Positions 35,184-46,190 of a stretch of 64,000 bases of DNA are shown one piece after another (positions within the stretch are counted from its first letter, which is position 1; each line of letters begins with the position of its first letter). The notes under the pieces are model-generated. The model searched no databases. It was given only the letters and a program-made list of their open reading frames with translations, and had not been told where the DNA came from. The translations under genes and the position numbers were made by a program. Origin of the DNA: Gerris lacustris (Eukaryota > Arthropoda > Insecta > Hemiptera > Gerridae); assembly GCA_951217055.1 (NCBI GenBank), contig OX578280.1:13183394-13247393 (forward strand), given 5' to 3'.

Positions 35184-35649
35184 ACGCTTCCACTGCGCCA
35201 CTCTGCTTGAATGCTATGCTGACTCAGACTGGGCAGGCGATCATGCCGATAGAAAATCTACATCAGGTTACCTATGCAAAGTTTTCGGTTGCACTGTTAG
35301 CTGCTCCACAAGAAAACAAACAACTGTGGCACTTTCAAGCACTGAAGCGGAGTATGTTGCGTTAGCATCAGGTATATGTGAGAGCTTGTGGATTCAAAAG
35401 GTACTGACTGATTTAAACATCAAAAATGTATTACCTACAACTGTCTATGAAGACAATGCGGCAACAATTGCTATAGCAAACAATCCTAAAGAGCATCGTC
35501 GCATGAAACACTTAGACGTTAAGTATAATTTTATAAGGGAATCTGTAGAAGATGGAAAAATTCAAATAAAGCATTTATCTACAGCTGACCAACCAGCCGA
35601 TAACCCTTACGAAGGCGCTGACCCCGGTCAAGTTCTTGAAGCATCGTGA
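35173..35649 (+). pseudogene. Copia RNase H domain, truncated and frameshifted at its end
   Basis: The 158-codon frame reads YADSDWAGDHADRKSTSGY from residue 15, ALSSTEAEYVAL around residues 53-64, YEDNAATIAI around 92-101 and RRMKHLDVKYNFIRE around 109-123. These are the hallmark blocks of a Ty1/copia RNase H, with acidic residues D17, E58 and D94 present. After STADQPAD (about codon 143) the usual ADxLTK tail is found only in another frame (reading LTKALTPVKFLKH and ending near 35,670). So a small indel at about 35,600-35,606 breaks the end. The ATG lies in the primer-binding site, a by-product of the deletion. A full pol would be about ten times longer. Confidence 0.85.
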
Positions 35650-35690
35650 AACACTTGGTGTACATGGTTGAGAAGGGGTTTTGGTATACA

Positions 35691-35772
35691 TGGCAACCAT
35701 GTCATACCCTGGCATTATTTATTGTTGATTTGTTTTATAAATTAATTAAATGAATTGGGTTGAAACCCAATA
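35691..35772 (+). repeat. Copia remnant, 3' LTR
   Basis: TGGCAACCATGTCATACCCT to GTTGAAACCCAATA, as in the 5' LTR, with an internal deletion that removes the AATAAA region. Several single-base differences indicate age. Confidence 0.7.
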
Positions 35773-36469
<697 letters not shown>

Positions 36470-37055
36470 TAAAAATACTCTGCCAATTAATGTGGCACAT
36501 AGCTTCCTCGCGTTCTATTTCGTATACTTTATGGATTGTGTACTTTTGAAACTTATTATTGTCAAATTTATTTAATTTCCCCCCCATTTTATAAATATGT
36601 TTAAATTGTTTTGATTTTTTACATCGAGATAAAGTATCATTTTAGCAAAATTTAAAGAGCGCAGAAGGTTGAAATTAATCTGGGGTTATCTGCAAGCTAC
36701 TTTCGACAAACCGTCCAAATATATTTAAAATCGGATTTGTACTTTTGAAGATATAGGTGAAACTAACTACTGTGTGTGCGGTTATGGAAGAGAAACATGT
36801 AGGCGCAGAAGGTTGAAACTTGTATGGGATCAACTATAGTCTAATTATTATGACCTACTATTAAAATCGGACGAGCAGTTTTTAAGATATGCTGGTTCGT
36901 AAAAATTTAGCGATAAACAGACAGACCGACATAATAACAGAGAGTTATGAAACCATGCTATGTTCTATGATGTCTGAAACGGAATTCTGTCTTGAAATTT
37001 TTTAAAATCAGATACACTCAAATTTACCTTCGGTAAGCTCGGATGCAATAAATTG
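36470..37055 (+). repeat. Family B repeat, complete copy
   Basis: Left end CTCTGCCAATTAATGTGGCA; middle GATATGCTGGTTCGTAAAAA then TTTAGCGATAAACAGACAGA; right end CCTTCGGTAAGCTCGGATGC. Little or no coding capacity. One of the best full-length references in the window. Confidence 0.7.
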
Positions 37056-37850
37056 CTTGCATACGAGTCTGCAAGAGAGTGAAACATTTTTATGTAACGC
37101 TTTTTGGTAATGCTTGTATAACGCTTTTTGGTGTCGTTTTTTGGTAAAGCTTATCGAGTTTACGAGCCAAAGTAAAGACATGAAAATGTAAAAAAAATTG
37201 ACCGTGCAGATTCTTGCGTTTGTAAATTAGCAATTTAATCGAACATATGTTGTGCACGATGAAAGAAAGTATTTTTCTTTTCTTCTTTTCCAGTTTATTA
37301 ATAAGTAACCTTTTAGCTTCGTCACCCATATTTTTATAATGAATCCAAAAAATTATAGTACCTATAACAAAAATAAAAATAGGTAATAAAGCAAAAAATA
37401 AATTTTATGAATAAATCTTAAAAAATTAATTAGTTTATTAGGAATAAAATTCTAAGAGTTATGGCGGTAGTCCGATGCAAATCAGAGCAGTTGAACAGAA
37501 GTTGTAGTTGAGGGAGGGGGGTTAGTAGAGTATTATCAAGAGTATTAAACTGCAATCATAATACAGCCGACCTCTAAGCAGCGATGTAAACGAGTGCAGT
37601 TAGCTCCAACCTTTTTCTAAACTCCTAGTACAGTGTACAGCGTTTTAGAATCGCTTGGGGAGGGGACGCTCTAGCGACAGCGGTACCAAGCGCGGTAGTG
37701 GGAGACACTATCCCTACCAAGAGCGGACAGACTCGATTGAACACCTCCTATACCTTCCTAAAACCTTGATCTTTGATATCCCTTCTATATCTCCCCTATT
37801 CGTGTAACGTAACGAGGTTAATGTGCCATAGCCAAAACATGAAAATGTCA
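37053..37850 (+). mobile_element. Family C element, copy 3
   Basis: Starts at TTGCTTGCATACGAGTCTGC directly after a family B right end, with AACATTTTTATG, and finishes at AACATGAAAATGTC (about 37,848). It contains the same GC-rich right third as copy 1 (GTAGTGGGAGACACTATCCC). Confidence 0.65.
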
Positions 37851-38660
37851 AAAATAACATTGTTCTCTTGAATTATCACCTTTGGTAATAACAGGAACAA
37901 AATGACATGTTAGTCTTTGTACTATTATAACATTATGTGTATTCATTTTTCAAAAGAGTGCAACGATAAGGTAATTAAGAGTCGGATCACAGTTTAGGAA
38001 TAAGCATAAAGCGAGAGTATTTTAAGCCTTTAAACAAAACAAAACAAAAAATCGAACACTACATTGTTTAACAGAATAAAACACAAGGAATATAATTGAT
38101 CATTTACTGTCAAAGTTAAACATTTATCCTGTAGAAATAAGTTGTACCAACTCTATTTCAACAACAACTAACAACAAAACAATGTTACAAGCCTTGTTAA
38201 CATGTTATTTGTTCCCACTTTTTGTTTTCTGTTGTTTTGAATATAACGAATGGAAGAAGAGTAAGGAATATTATTTTCGAAAAAAAATTGAACAATATCT
38301 ATAGGATGAGCGATAAGCACATGTGGTACGTGATATTTCATGATTTTGAAGATCCCCAGAAATCTTTTTACGCTTTATAAGCAATAACTTTGTACCAGAA
38401 GAAGAAGAAATTTTTATATTTGCAAATATCATTCTATCTAATAATTTTTACTATAAGAATTGTGTAAATATTTATATAAAATTAGAATTAACTTGGATTT
38501 TAATTCGTTTAAATACAGTTGAATCTTATTATATCAGACCACTAGGTCTAATTTTATTTCCTTCTAGATTTGTGTAAAATTATACATTCGAAGCCCCCAA
38601 AGAGGACTTAAAGAGTTAGAGAGTGCCCACTCTCTATGCTTAAACTAGTAGCTGATGTTC
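37851..38660. other. AT-rich DNA without recognised features
   Basis: No gene, RNA or repeat boundary recognised. Confidence 0.4.
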
Positions 38661-38662
38661 TT

Positions 38663-38718
38663 TTTGAGCTCCACAGCACAAGGATACAAATTTGTATCCT
38701 TGTGCTGTGAAGCTCAAA
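38663..38718. repeat. 56-bp near-perfect palindrome
   Basis: Two 28-bp arms meet without a loop at 38,690/38,691 (AGGATACAAA/TTTGTATCCT), with a single mismatch (38,671 against 38,710). It sits a few bases from the left end of a family A copy. It is not a terminator context I recognise. Confidence 0.9.
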
Positions 38719-38721
38719 TGA

Positions 38722-39118
38722 AAATAGACTGCCAATTAGTGTGGCACATAGCTTCCTCACATCCTATCATGTACTTTATTGTAATAATGTTTATTGTGTA
38801 CAAACTATTAAAAGTTTTAGCGATCTTTAACACTTCATAGCGGTGTCGCTGTTGGTTTTATTGAAAAATTGTATTTGAAAAAAATGTTTGTCTCATTGAA
38901 TAGATGAAGTTAAATTTTTTTCCCGACCTAAAATTCCAATTTTAAATTTGAAGTTCACGTTTACGCGAGCATTGCTCGTGAACGCTTGGACGGATAATGT
39001 TGTCCAACGAACTCGTCCTGGGCATTGGTAAAATGAACATGTCTACCAAATTTCATCAAAATCGGTTGACATTTACTCAAGTTATCGTCGCACGTTTCAT
39101 AATTCGCGGACACAGACC

Positions 39119-39150
<32 letters not shown>

Positions 39151-39285
39151 CGAGACCAAAAATGTTCCCTGATGTCTGAAACGGATTTCTGTCTTGGAAT
39201 TTTTAAAATCGGAGGCATAAAAGTTTTTTGTTCTCAAAAGTGAACACAATGCTTCCGTTACCTTCAGTAAGCTCGGAAGCAAAAT
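38722..39285 (+). repeat. Family A repeat, complete short form
   Basis: Left end ATAGACTGCCAATTAGTGTG; middle CACTTCATAGCGGTGTCGCT and CGAGCATTGCTCGTGAACGC; a CAGA tetranucleotide array near 39,119-39,150; right end CAGTAAGCTCGGAAGCAAAA. It shares both ends with family B but not the middle. Frames on both strands are by-products. Confidence 0.7.
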
Positions 39286-39721
39286 AATATTTATTATTTG
39301 ATTTAAGTTTCTGGTGTATATTTGCCAAGTCATAAAATGTTTTTAAATTTAAACGTGTGTAAATTTAAAGAGTGATTTGGGAAAGAGAATAGAGAGAGGG
39401 ACAGGCAAACTTCATGTACTTGCACTTAATAAATTAGACATAGCGGTGTCGCTGTTGGTTTTATTGAAAAATTGTATTTGAAAAAAATGTTTGTCTCATT
39501 GAATAGATGAAGTTAAATTTTTTTCCCGACATAAAATTCCAATTTTAAATTTGAAGTTCACGTTTTCGCGAGCATTGCTCGTGAACGCTTAGACGGATAA
39601 TGTTGTCCAACGAACTCGTCCTGGGCATTGGTAAAATGAACATGTCTACCAAATTTCATCAAAATCGGTTGACATTTACTCAAGTTATCGTCGCACGTTT
39701 CATAATTCGCGGACACAGACC

Positions 39722-39753
<32 letters not shown>

Positions 39754-40043
39754 CGAGACCAAAAATGTTCCCTGATGTCTGAAACGGATTTCTGTCTTGG
39801 AATTTTTAAAATCGGAGGCATAAAAGTTTTTTGTTCTCAAAAGTGAACACAATGCTTCCGTTACCTTCAGTAAGCTCGGAAGCAAAATAATATTTATTAT
39901 TTGATTTAAGTTTCTGGTGTATATTTGCCAAGTCATAAAATGTTTTTAAATTTAAACGTGTGTAAATTTAAAGAGTGATTTGGGAAAGAGAATAGAGAGA
40001 GGGACAGGCAAACTTCATGTACTTGCACTTAATAAATTAGACC
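38838..40043 (+). repeat. 603-bp tandem duplication
   Basis: 38,838-39,440 recurs as 39,441-40,043 with only a few differences seen (for example A/C near 39,527, T/A near 39,555 and A/G near 39,591 against the first unit). The unit covers most of a family A copy plus about 150 bp of downstream DNA. It is a recent segmental duplication, or possibly an assembly duplicate. Confidence 0.9.
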
Positions 40044-40483
40044 TAGTAGAACTTACTCGGACAGTTGGAGACTTGGCTAAACCTATGATCTTATAAATTT
40101 TTACGCGAGACTTGGCTTATTTTTTTTAGTGTTAGTGTTTTTGTTGGGATGGTATTATTATTATTAATAACAAAGAAGTATTTCGAATAAGAATTGTGTA
40201 AATATTTACATAATATTAGAATTAACTTGGATTTGAATACAGTAGATATAAGTACAGTGGAACCTCATTATAATGGACCATTAGGCCCTAAAGCTTGTTT
40301 AAAACGGACAAAGCCCGGATAATAAAAATAATTACTTCAAATACTGCAAAAGGTTTTACATCAATGAAAGAAAGTACAGTAGTTCGCTATAAAAAGGGAT
40401 TATTATACTTAAAAACAACCTCTTCAACATAACAAGTGTAAAATAAAAAAAAGCTCTTCACGTAAAAAATATTTAACAAACTC
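40044..40483. other. AT-rich DNA without recognised features
   Basis: No gene or repeat boundary recognised. Confidence 0.4.
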
Positions 40484-40890
40484 CAGAGCAGCTTTCAGCC
40501 ACTATAGGGCCATCATCAGTGCCGAAAATTGAAAAATGTTAACTAAAACTTTGGAAGATGGAAGAGTGCAGTGAGTCAGTCATACCAACCTAGCAACCGG
40601 TAGAAGATACGGGTCTTGTACCGGTTGCTAGGTTGGTATGACTCATTGCACTCCCAAAATTCAGAGCAGCTTTCAGCCACTATAGGGCCATCATCAGTGC
40701 CGAAAATTGAAAAATGTTATCTAAAACTTTGGAAGATGGAAGAGTGCAGTGAGTCAGTCATACCAACCTAGCAACCGGTAGAAGACACGGGTCTTATACC
40801 GGTTGCTAGGTTGGTATGACTCACTGATGCACTCCCAAAATTCAGAGCAGCTTTCAGCGCTGAAAGCTGCTCTGAATTTTATTAAATATT
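40484..40890. repeat. Tandem 185-bp units built from inverted repeats
   Basis: Two near-identical units each run from CAGAGCAGCTTTCAGCCACT to a hairpin whose arms read ACCAACCTAGCAACCGGTA and its complement around a short GAAGAYACGGGTC loop. The array closes with a perfect 44-bp palindrome centred at CAGC/GCTG (about 40,838-40,882). No coding capacity. Confidence 0.8.
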
Positions 40891-41045
40891 TTTTATTTCA
40901 TCACTTCATGATGACTTCCACTAGCCTAACTCTTCCACATAGGTCTAATTAAAAAAGATTTATATTTATACACTACATTTAAACCCCTTTACACACTGGC
41001 CGACACGACTGCCCGACGGTCCTTCCGACCACCGACCCCCACCAC
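40891..41045. other. Unassigned DNA
   Basis: Short stretch without recognised features. Confidence 0.35.
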
Positions 41046-41049
41046 TTTT

Positions 41050-41845
41050 TTAGGGTTTCGAGGTCGTCCTAGAAACCCATATACTTTTAGTAGTTCGTCC
41101 GTCCGTCCGTCGCATCTTGGAGTATATCTCCCGACCTCCTAAAGCTATAATATACTTGAAATTTGGTATACAAGTTAAACTTTTTTGCCCAAAAACAGAA
41201 AAACTACTGCGTACATAATCACTCCAAATTTTGAAATGTAGATTACAAAAATATATCGCGTTTCAAAAATGGCAGCCATTTTACCCCCCCCCCCCCCCCA
41301 AAAAAAAATTAAAACAAACCCAATAAATGTACCCCCCCCCCCCCCCCCCCCGGCACTACCCCATTAGGATAAGTCCTAAATAAAGGCCAAAATATATAAA
41401 TATATATCTCTGTGGTCCAATGAAATTTACGGATGTTGATTTAAAAAAAGTAAAATTTTAGAAATTTTAGAGGGCCTTAACTGTGGAGCCCTAAAATTTT
41501 TATTATTTGAAAATTCGAAGTTGGGTATTATTTTAAAGGTATTCAAATTCGGTTCTCAAAAATATTTCGTGTTTCAATAATGGCGGCCATTTTACCATCA
41601 AAAAAATGCAAATAAAATGCCCCCTCCACCCTCTACCCCATTAAGACAGGTCTTAAAAATAAGGCAAAAATACAAAAATATGCATCTTTGTGGTCCAACG
41701 AAATTCCGGGATATGTTATAAAAAAAGTCAAATTTTAGAAATTTTAGGGGGCTGTAACTCGGGAACCCCAAAATTTTTTGATAATAGGAAAGATAGCCAC
41801 TAATACCTAGCATGAGCCCCGCATGGAGCGCGGGGTGAAGGCTAG
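41050..41845 (+). mobile_element. Family F repeat ending in a Helitron-like 3' terminus
   Basis: Begins TAGGGTTTCGAGGTCG and has two related blocks, each with a TACCCCC-type C-run and AAAATTTTAGAAATTTTAG. The right end has a CCCCGC/GCGGGG hairpin (41,817-41,835), then TGAAGG and CTAG (41,842-41,845) followed by T. This is the classical Helitron 3' form. The 5' limit is uncertain, so the Helitron and the family F sequence may be two different things. Confidence 0.5.
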
Positions 41846-42155
41846 TTACATATATGGACGTATAAGAATGTCTGGAATTTCTTTTGAATTGGAAAAAAGG
41901 TTGTACAATATAGTGGTAGTATCAGTCCTATATTATACACACGTTTATTTTTTAAGAAAACATTTTTCAACTTAAAAAAAAAAGAAAATAATAACAAAAG
42001 ATAAACAAAAAGAACTATCGAAGAAAAATACACCAGAATTCGAGAATTTGGGAGGTTTCTCCCAGTCTATCAATTTTTGATCCTGTATTCATATTCAAGA
42101 AGATCTGAGACTTCAAAGTCTTTTCACACCTGTTTTGCATGTTAAAACCCTCAAG

Positions 42156-42158
<3 letters not shown>

Positions 42159-42224
<66 letters not shown>
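42159..42224. repeat. TA dinucleotide array
   Basis: Uninterrupted TA run; frames across it are artefacts. Confidence 0.95.
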
Positions 42225-42228
<4 letters not shown>

Positions 42229-43115
42229 AAGGAAACCAGAAGATACTAAAGATAAAACCTAGGGATCAGAAGTTATTTTATGATATTCACTCATCCATTA
42301 TGAAAATGGTGGATGAGTCATCCATCATCTTTACATAAAAAACTACGCTATCATTCATAAAAAAAAGAAACAAGTGCCAGTATAATTTTTCCGAAGTACA
42401 AACACGTGAATAAATACACGAATAAACTTAAACCTAAATGCTCTTGGATTTAAAAGTATTGGAAAACATTTTATTTAATATAAAATAGGTACAAATTAAT
42501 CATAACACGCTTTAGATAATTTAATAGAATAACTTAATTAAAATTTCAAAATACATATATAGATGTCACTAAAACTTAAGATGTGCTCTTAAAACCGTAA
42601 AAATAATGAGACCCTGCTGGGAATTAAAAGTATGGATGTTTGGACGTTTCAATTTAAAGTGAGGTTACATTTATTATTTATCAATAATTAATTATTCCGA
42701 TGTTAAAATAGAACAATCTGTGGGAATTTAGCTAATAGGTAACCATCAAAATTTCTATAAAATCGGACAAGTGTTTTTAAGATTTGGGCACATAAGTATT
42801 GACAGATAGAATGATATTCATATAGGCTAACGCGAGACCGAGTTTGTGGTATTTTGTTTTATGAAGATGGAGGAAATTTTGAATTTGAAGACAATTAAAG
42901 AAAATTTGGTTCTTATGCATGATCTCTTTTCTCAGTGATCACGCAAGCGAAAATTTCTACTAATGCAAAAGTAAATCTTATGTTAATGTTCTTTGCAGGC
43001 AGGCTATTAACTATTAAATTGGTATTTGAATTTAGATTATTGGATTCTGCTATTTAGAATTTTAATTTTAATTTATATTATTTAGTTAAAAACATACTTC
43101 AATAGTAGTAACCAT
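42225..43115. other. AT-rich DNA without recognised features
   Basis: No gene, RNA or repeat boundary recognised. Confidence 0.4.
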
Positions 43116-43118
43116 CTT

Positions 43119-43993
43119 CCCTTCTGAGAATCTAGTTTCTCAGAAAACAATAAATGGAGATCCTCACAATCACAGGAATCATAACCATCTAATACCCTCC
43201 TGAGAAAAATCTAGTTTCTCAGAGAACAATAAATGGGGATCCTCACAATCACAGGAATCATAACCATCTAATACCCTCCTGAGAAAAATCTAGTTCCTCA
43301 GAGAACAATAAATGAGGATCCCCACAATCACAGGAATCATAACCATCTAATACCCTCCTGAGAAAAATCTAGTTCCTCAGAGAACAAAAATGGGGATCCG
43401 CACAATCACAGGAGTTGTAACCATCTAATACCCTCCTGAGAAAAATATACTTCCTCAGAGAACAATAAATGGGGATCTTCACAATTGCAGGAGTTGTAAC
43501 CATTTAATACCCTCCTGAGAAAAATCTAGTTCCTCAGAGAACAATAAATGGGGATCCTCACAATCACAGGAATCATAACCATCTAATACCCTCCTGAGAA
43601 AAATCTAGTTTCTCAGAGAACAATAAATGGGGATCCTCACAATCACAGGAATCATAACCATCTAATACCCTCCTGAGAAAAATCTAGTTTCTCAGAGAAC
43701 AATAAATAGGGATCCGCACAATCACAGGAATCATAACTATCTAATACCCTCCTGAGAAAAATCTAGTTCCTCAGAGAACAATAAATGGGGATCTTCACAA
43801 TCGCAGATGTTGTAACCATTTAATACTCTCCTGAGAAAAATCTAGTTCCTCAGAGAACAATAAATGGGGATCCTCACAATCGCAGGAGTTGTAACCATCT
43901 AATACCCTCCTGAGAAAAATCTAGTTTCTCAGAGAACAATAAATGGGGATCCTCACAATCACAGGAGTTATAACCATCTAATACCCTCCTGAA
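43119..43993 (+). repeat. 79-bp satellite array, about 11 units
   Basis: Units contain ACAATAAATGGGGATCCTCA, CAATCACAGGAATCATAACC and ATCTAATACCCTCCTGAG. Between neighbours CTGAGAAA AATCTAG TTTCTCAG forms an 8-bp stem. Unit divergence is low. No frame runs through. Confidence 0.95.
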
Positions 43994-44004
43994 AAAAAAA
44001 TAAG

Positions 44005-44455
44005 AAAGTTTTTTTTACGATAAAATACTTTATTGCGAATCAACATATCCTAAAAAAATACTTGTCCGATTTAAATGAAATTTAGAATATAGGTAATAAT
44101 TAACCCATGGCTAGTCGCATATATGTTTTTCAACCTTCTGCGCCCTTTTGTTTCTCTTCCACATACTCACAAACATACATTTATTTACACCTATATCTTC
44201 AAAAGTACTCATCTGCTTTTTATGAAATTTGGATAGTTTGTCGAAAGTTGCCCGCTGATAGCCCCAGCTTAATATCTACCGTCTGCACTCTTTACATTTT
44301 TCTTAATTGATACTTTATGTAAGAAATCAAAACAATTTTGACAGATTTAAAAAACGGGGGAAAATTAAATAAATATGACAAAAATAGGTTGTAAAAGCAT
44401 AAAATCATTAAAGTATATGAAATAGGAAGCGATGTGCCACACTAATTGGCAGACT
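44005..44455 (-). repeat. Family B repeat
   Basis: In reverse orientation: GAATCAACATATCCTAAAAA, TGTTTCTCTTCCACATACTC and, at the right, GCCACACTAATTGGCAGACT. The end opposite the CTGCCAATTA terminus is missing. Confidence 0.65.
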
Positions 44456-44479
44456 ATTTTTCTATATGTACAGTAATAA

Positions 44480-44552
44480 TCTAAGGGTAATTGAAAACAT
44501 TCTAAGGGTAGTTGAATCATTCTAAGGGTAGTTGAATCATTCTAAGGGTAGA
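44480..44552 (+). repeat. 20-bp tandem repeat, four units
   Basis: CATTCTAAGGGTAGTTGAAT repeated with small changes, directly after the family B end. Confidence 0.85.
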
Positions 44553-44984
44553 TATTTTTGGGCTGGCAAAGTGAAATTCGTCAATCATTCATTAGGTGGC
44601 ACCACCTGTCATGTGCATCCTTTTACCTAATTAAATATTGTTTTTCATATCGTAACAAAAATTTGTAATGTTGTTCGGGAAAATGATAAATAATTTAGCT
44701 TGACCTTTCAGTAATTATATTAACAATTATATCGTATGCACACATTTGTTTGCGGATTAACGAAGACATCTAAAAATCGAATACAGCAGCTAAACAATTA
44801 CTAAGCTTATTGATATATAAACTAGATTATTTAAAAAAATAAAAATAAATAAAATAAATACTATTTATTTTATCGAACTGTATTATTCAGCACATTATGA
44901 AATCAGTTAGTTAACAACAATGACACTTAGATTTAGGTAATTATATGTAGAATTTATTAAAAAGAATATAACTGTGAAAAAAAT
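44553..44984. other. AT-rich DNA without recognised features
   Basis: No gene or repeat boundary recognised. Confidence 0.4.
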
Positions 44985-45450
44985 ATTTCAAATCTGATTT
45001 AGATAATGTATATCAAGTTTTAATCAAATCGTTACATTAGAAAGTAAGATTACGGTAAAAACGTTGTTATCTCTATTTTAAAGGTGTAGGTCCGCTTTAA
45101 TAGTTTTAAAGATCTTTATCACTTCATAGCGGTGTCTTTGTTGGTTTTAATAAAAAAAAAAATTGTTTGTAAAAAAATGTTCGTCTCATCGAATGGGTGA
45201 TGATAGATTCTTTTCCTGTCTTAAATTCCAATTTTACATTTGAAGATCACGTTTTCACGTTGCACGCGAACTCTTAGACGGATATTGCAGTCCGACGATC
45301 TTAGCCTGAGAATTAGAAAAAGGAATATGCATATCAAATTTTAACTAAATCGGTCAACTTTTACTCAAGTCGTCGGACACGTAAATGTTACAAACAGACA
45401 TACAAACAGGATGCATATTTTGTTGAATGTAAGAAGCTCGCTGACGCTCG
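44985..45450 (+). repeat. Family A repeat
   Basis: Contains CGGTAAAAACGTTGTTATCT, CACTTCATAGCGGTGTCTTT, GAACTCTTAGACGGATATTG and a CAAACAGACATACAAACAGG block, in the same order as the 59-kb copy. Confidence 0.6.
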
Positions 45451-46190
45451 CGTCAACTATCCTATTCTGCTCTTGCAATAAATTCTTTAAATCTAACCTT
45501 GGTGATATTAGCGCCCCATCCACTGTCTTTCTTTCCGTAAGGAAAGCCGATTCCGTCAAGAAAGAGTGTTAGTGTATGGGGTTCAAGAGGAAAGAACGGC
45601 AGGATTATAATCTTACAAGATCGTCCCGTCGCGCCATCCTTTCCATTCGTGTCAACCGATAAGTTTCATGTGGATGGGATAGAGATAACTGTAGAGATCT
45701 ACTGTCGTTCTTTTCGTAAGGAAAGCCGATTCCGTCAAGAAAGAGTGTCAGTGTATGGGGTTCAAGAGGAAAGAACGGCAGGATTATAATCTTGCAAGAT
45801 TATCCCAGTTAGGCAACGAATCCCAAAGGCTTGTATGACACGACACGCTTTCCCTCGACGAGACAACATTCCCTTGGAAAGTGAGAGGAAAGAGACCACC
45901 CACACGCGTCCTTTCCTTCTGGCCTCACAAAATTGAAAAACAACAGGATTATGCTATTTCATGTGGATGGGCAACGAAGTGATTGTAGTCACACGTCAAG
46001 CCTGCAGGATGGAATGAGCGGCTTGTCTCAAAGGAAAGAGTGCAGGAAAGTGGTTGTGTGGATGGTAATGAACATGATTATCAATCATGCCGTGCTTTCC
46101 TTCGCGATTAAGAAAAAGGAAAGTTTGTCGGGAGAGAACGACAGTGGATATGGCGCTATTGTCAATCCAGTTTGGGATCAATTTTAGTAG
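45451..46190. repeat. Less AT-rich unassigned block with a 179-bp-spaced duplication
   Basis: GGAAAGCCGATTCCGTCAAG begins at 45,541 and again at 45,720; about 86 bp are near-identical between the two. TTTCATGTGGATGGG also recurs (about 45,665 and 45,958). The 84-codon frame at 45,933-46,187 has no ATG start and no recognisable domain. Composition differs clearly from the AT-rich neighbours. It could be a promoter/UTR of an unseen gene or an unrecognised repeat. Confidence 0.5.

Larger units (their letters stand above)
35058..35772 (+). mobile_element. Ty1/Copia retrotransposon remnant with large internal deletion
   Basis: Order: short LTR (35,058-35,168), primer-binding site, RNase H frame, purine tract GAGAAGGGG (35,670-35,678), second short LTR (35,691-35,772). 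ATATA lies on both sides (35,053-35,057; 35,773-35,777), consistent with a 5-bp duplication but in low-complexity TA sequence. Gag, protease, integrase and reverse transcriptase are missing, because RNase H follows the primer site almost directly. The right side borders a long TA array. Confidence 0.8.

Noticed and set aside
35156..35365. Second frame overlapping the Copia RNase H
   Set aside because: Alternative-frame shadow of the RNase H domain.
39001..39333. Frames rich in CLSVCLSV or TDRQTDRQ
   Set aside because: Translations of the CAGA tetranucleotide array within family A, duplicated at 39.6-39.9 kb.
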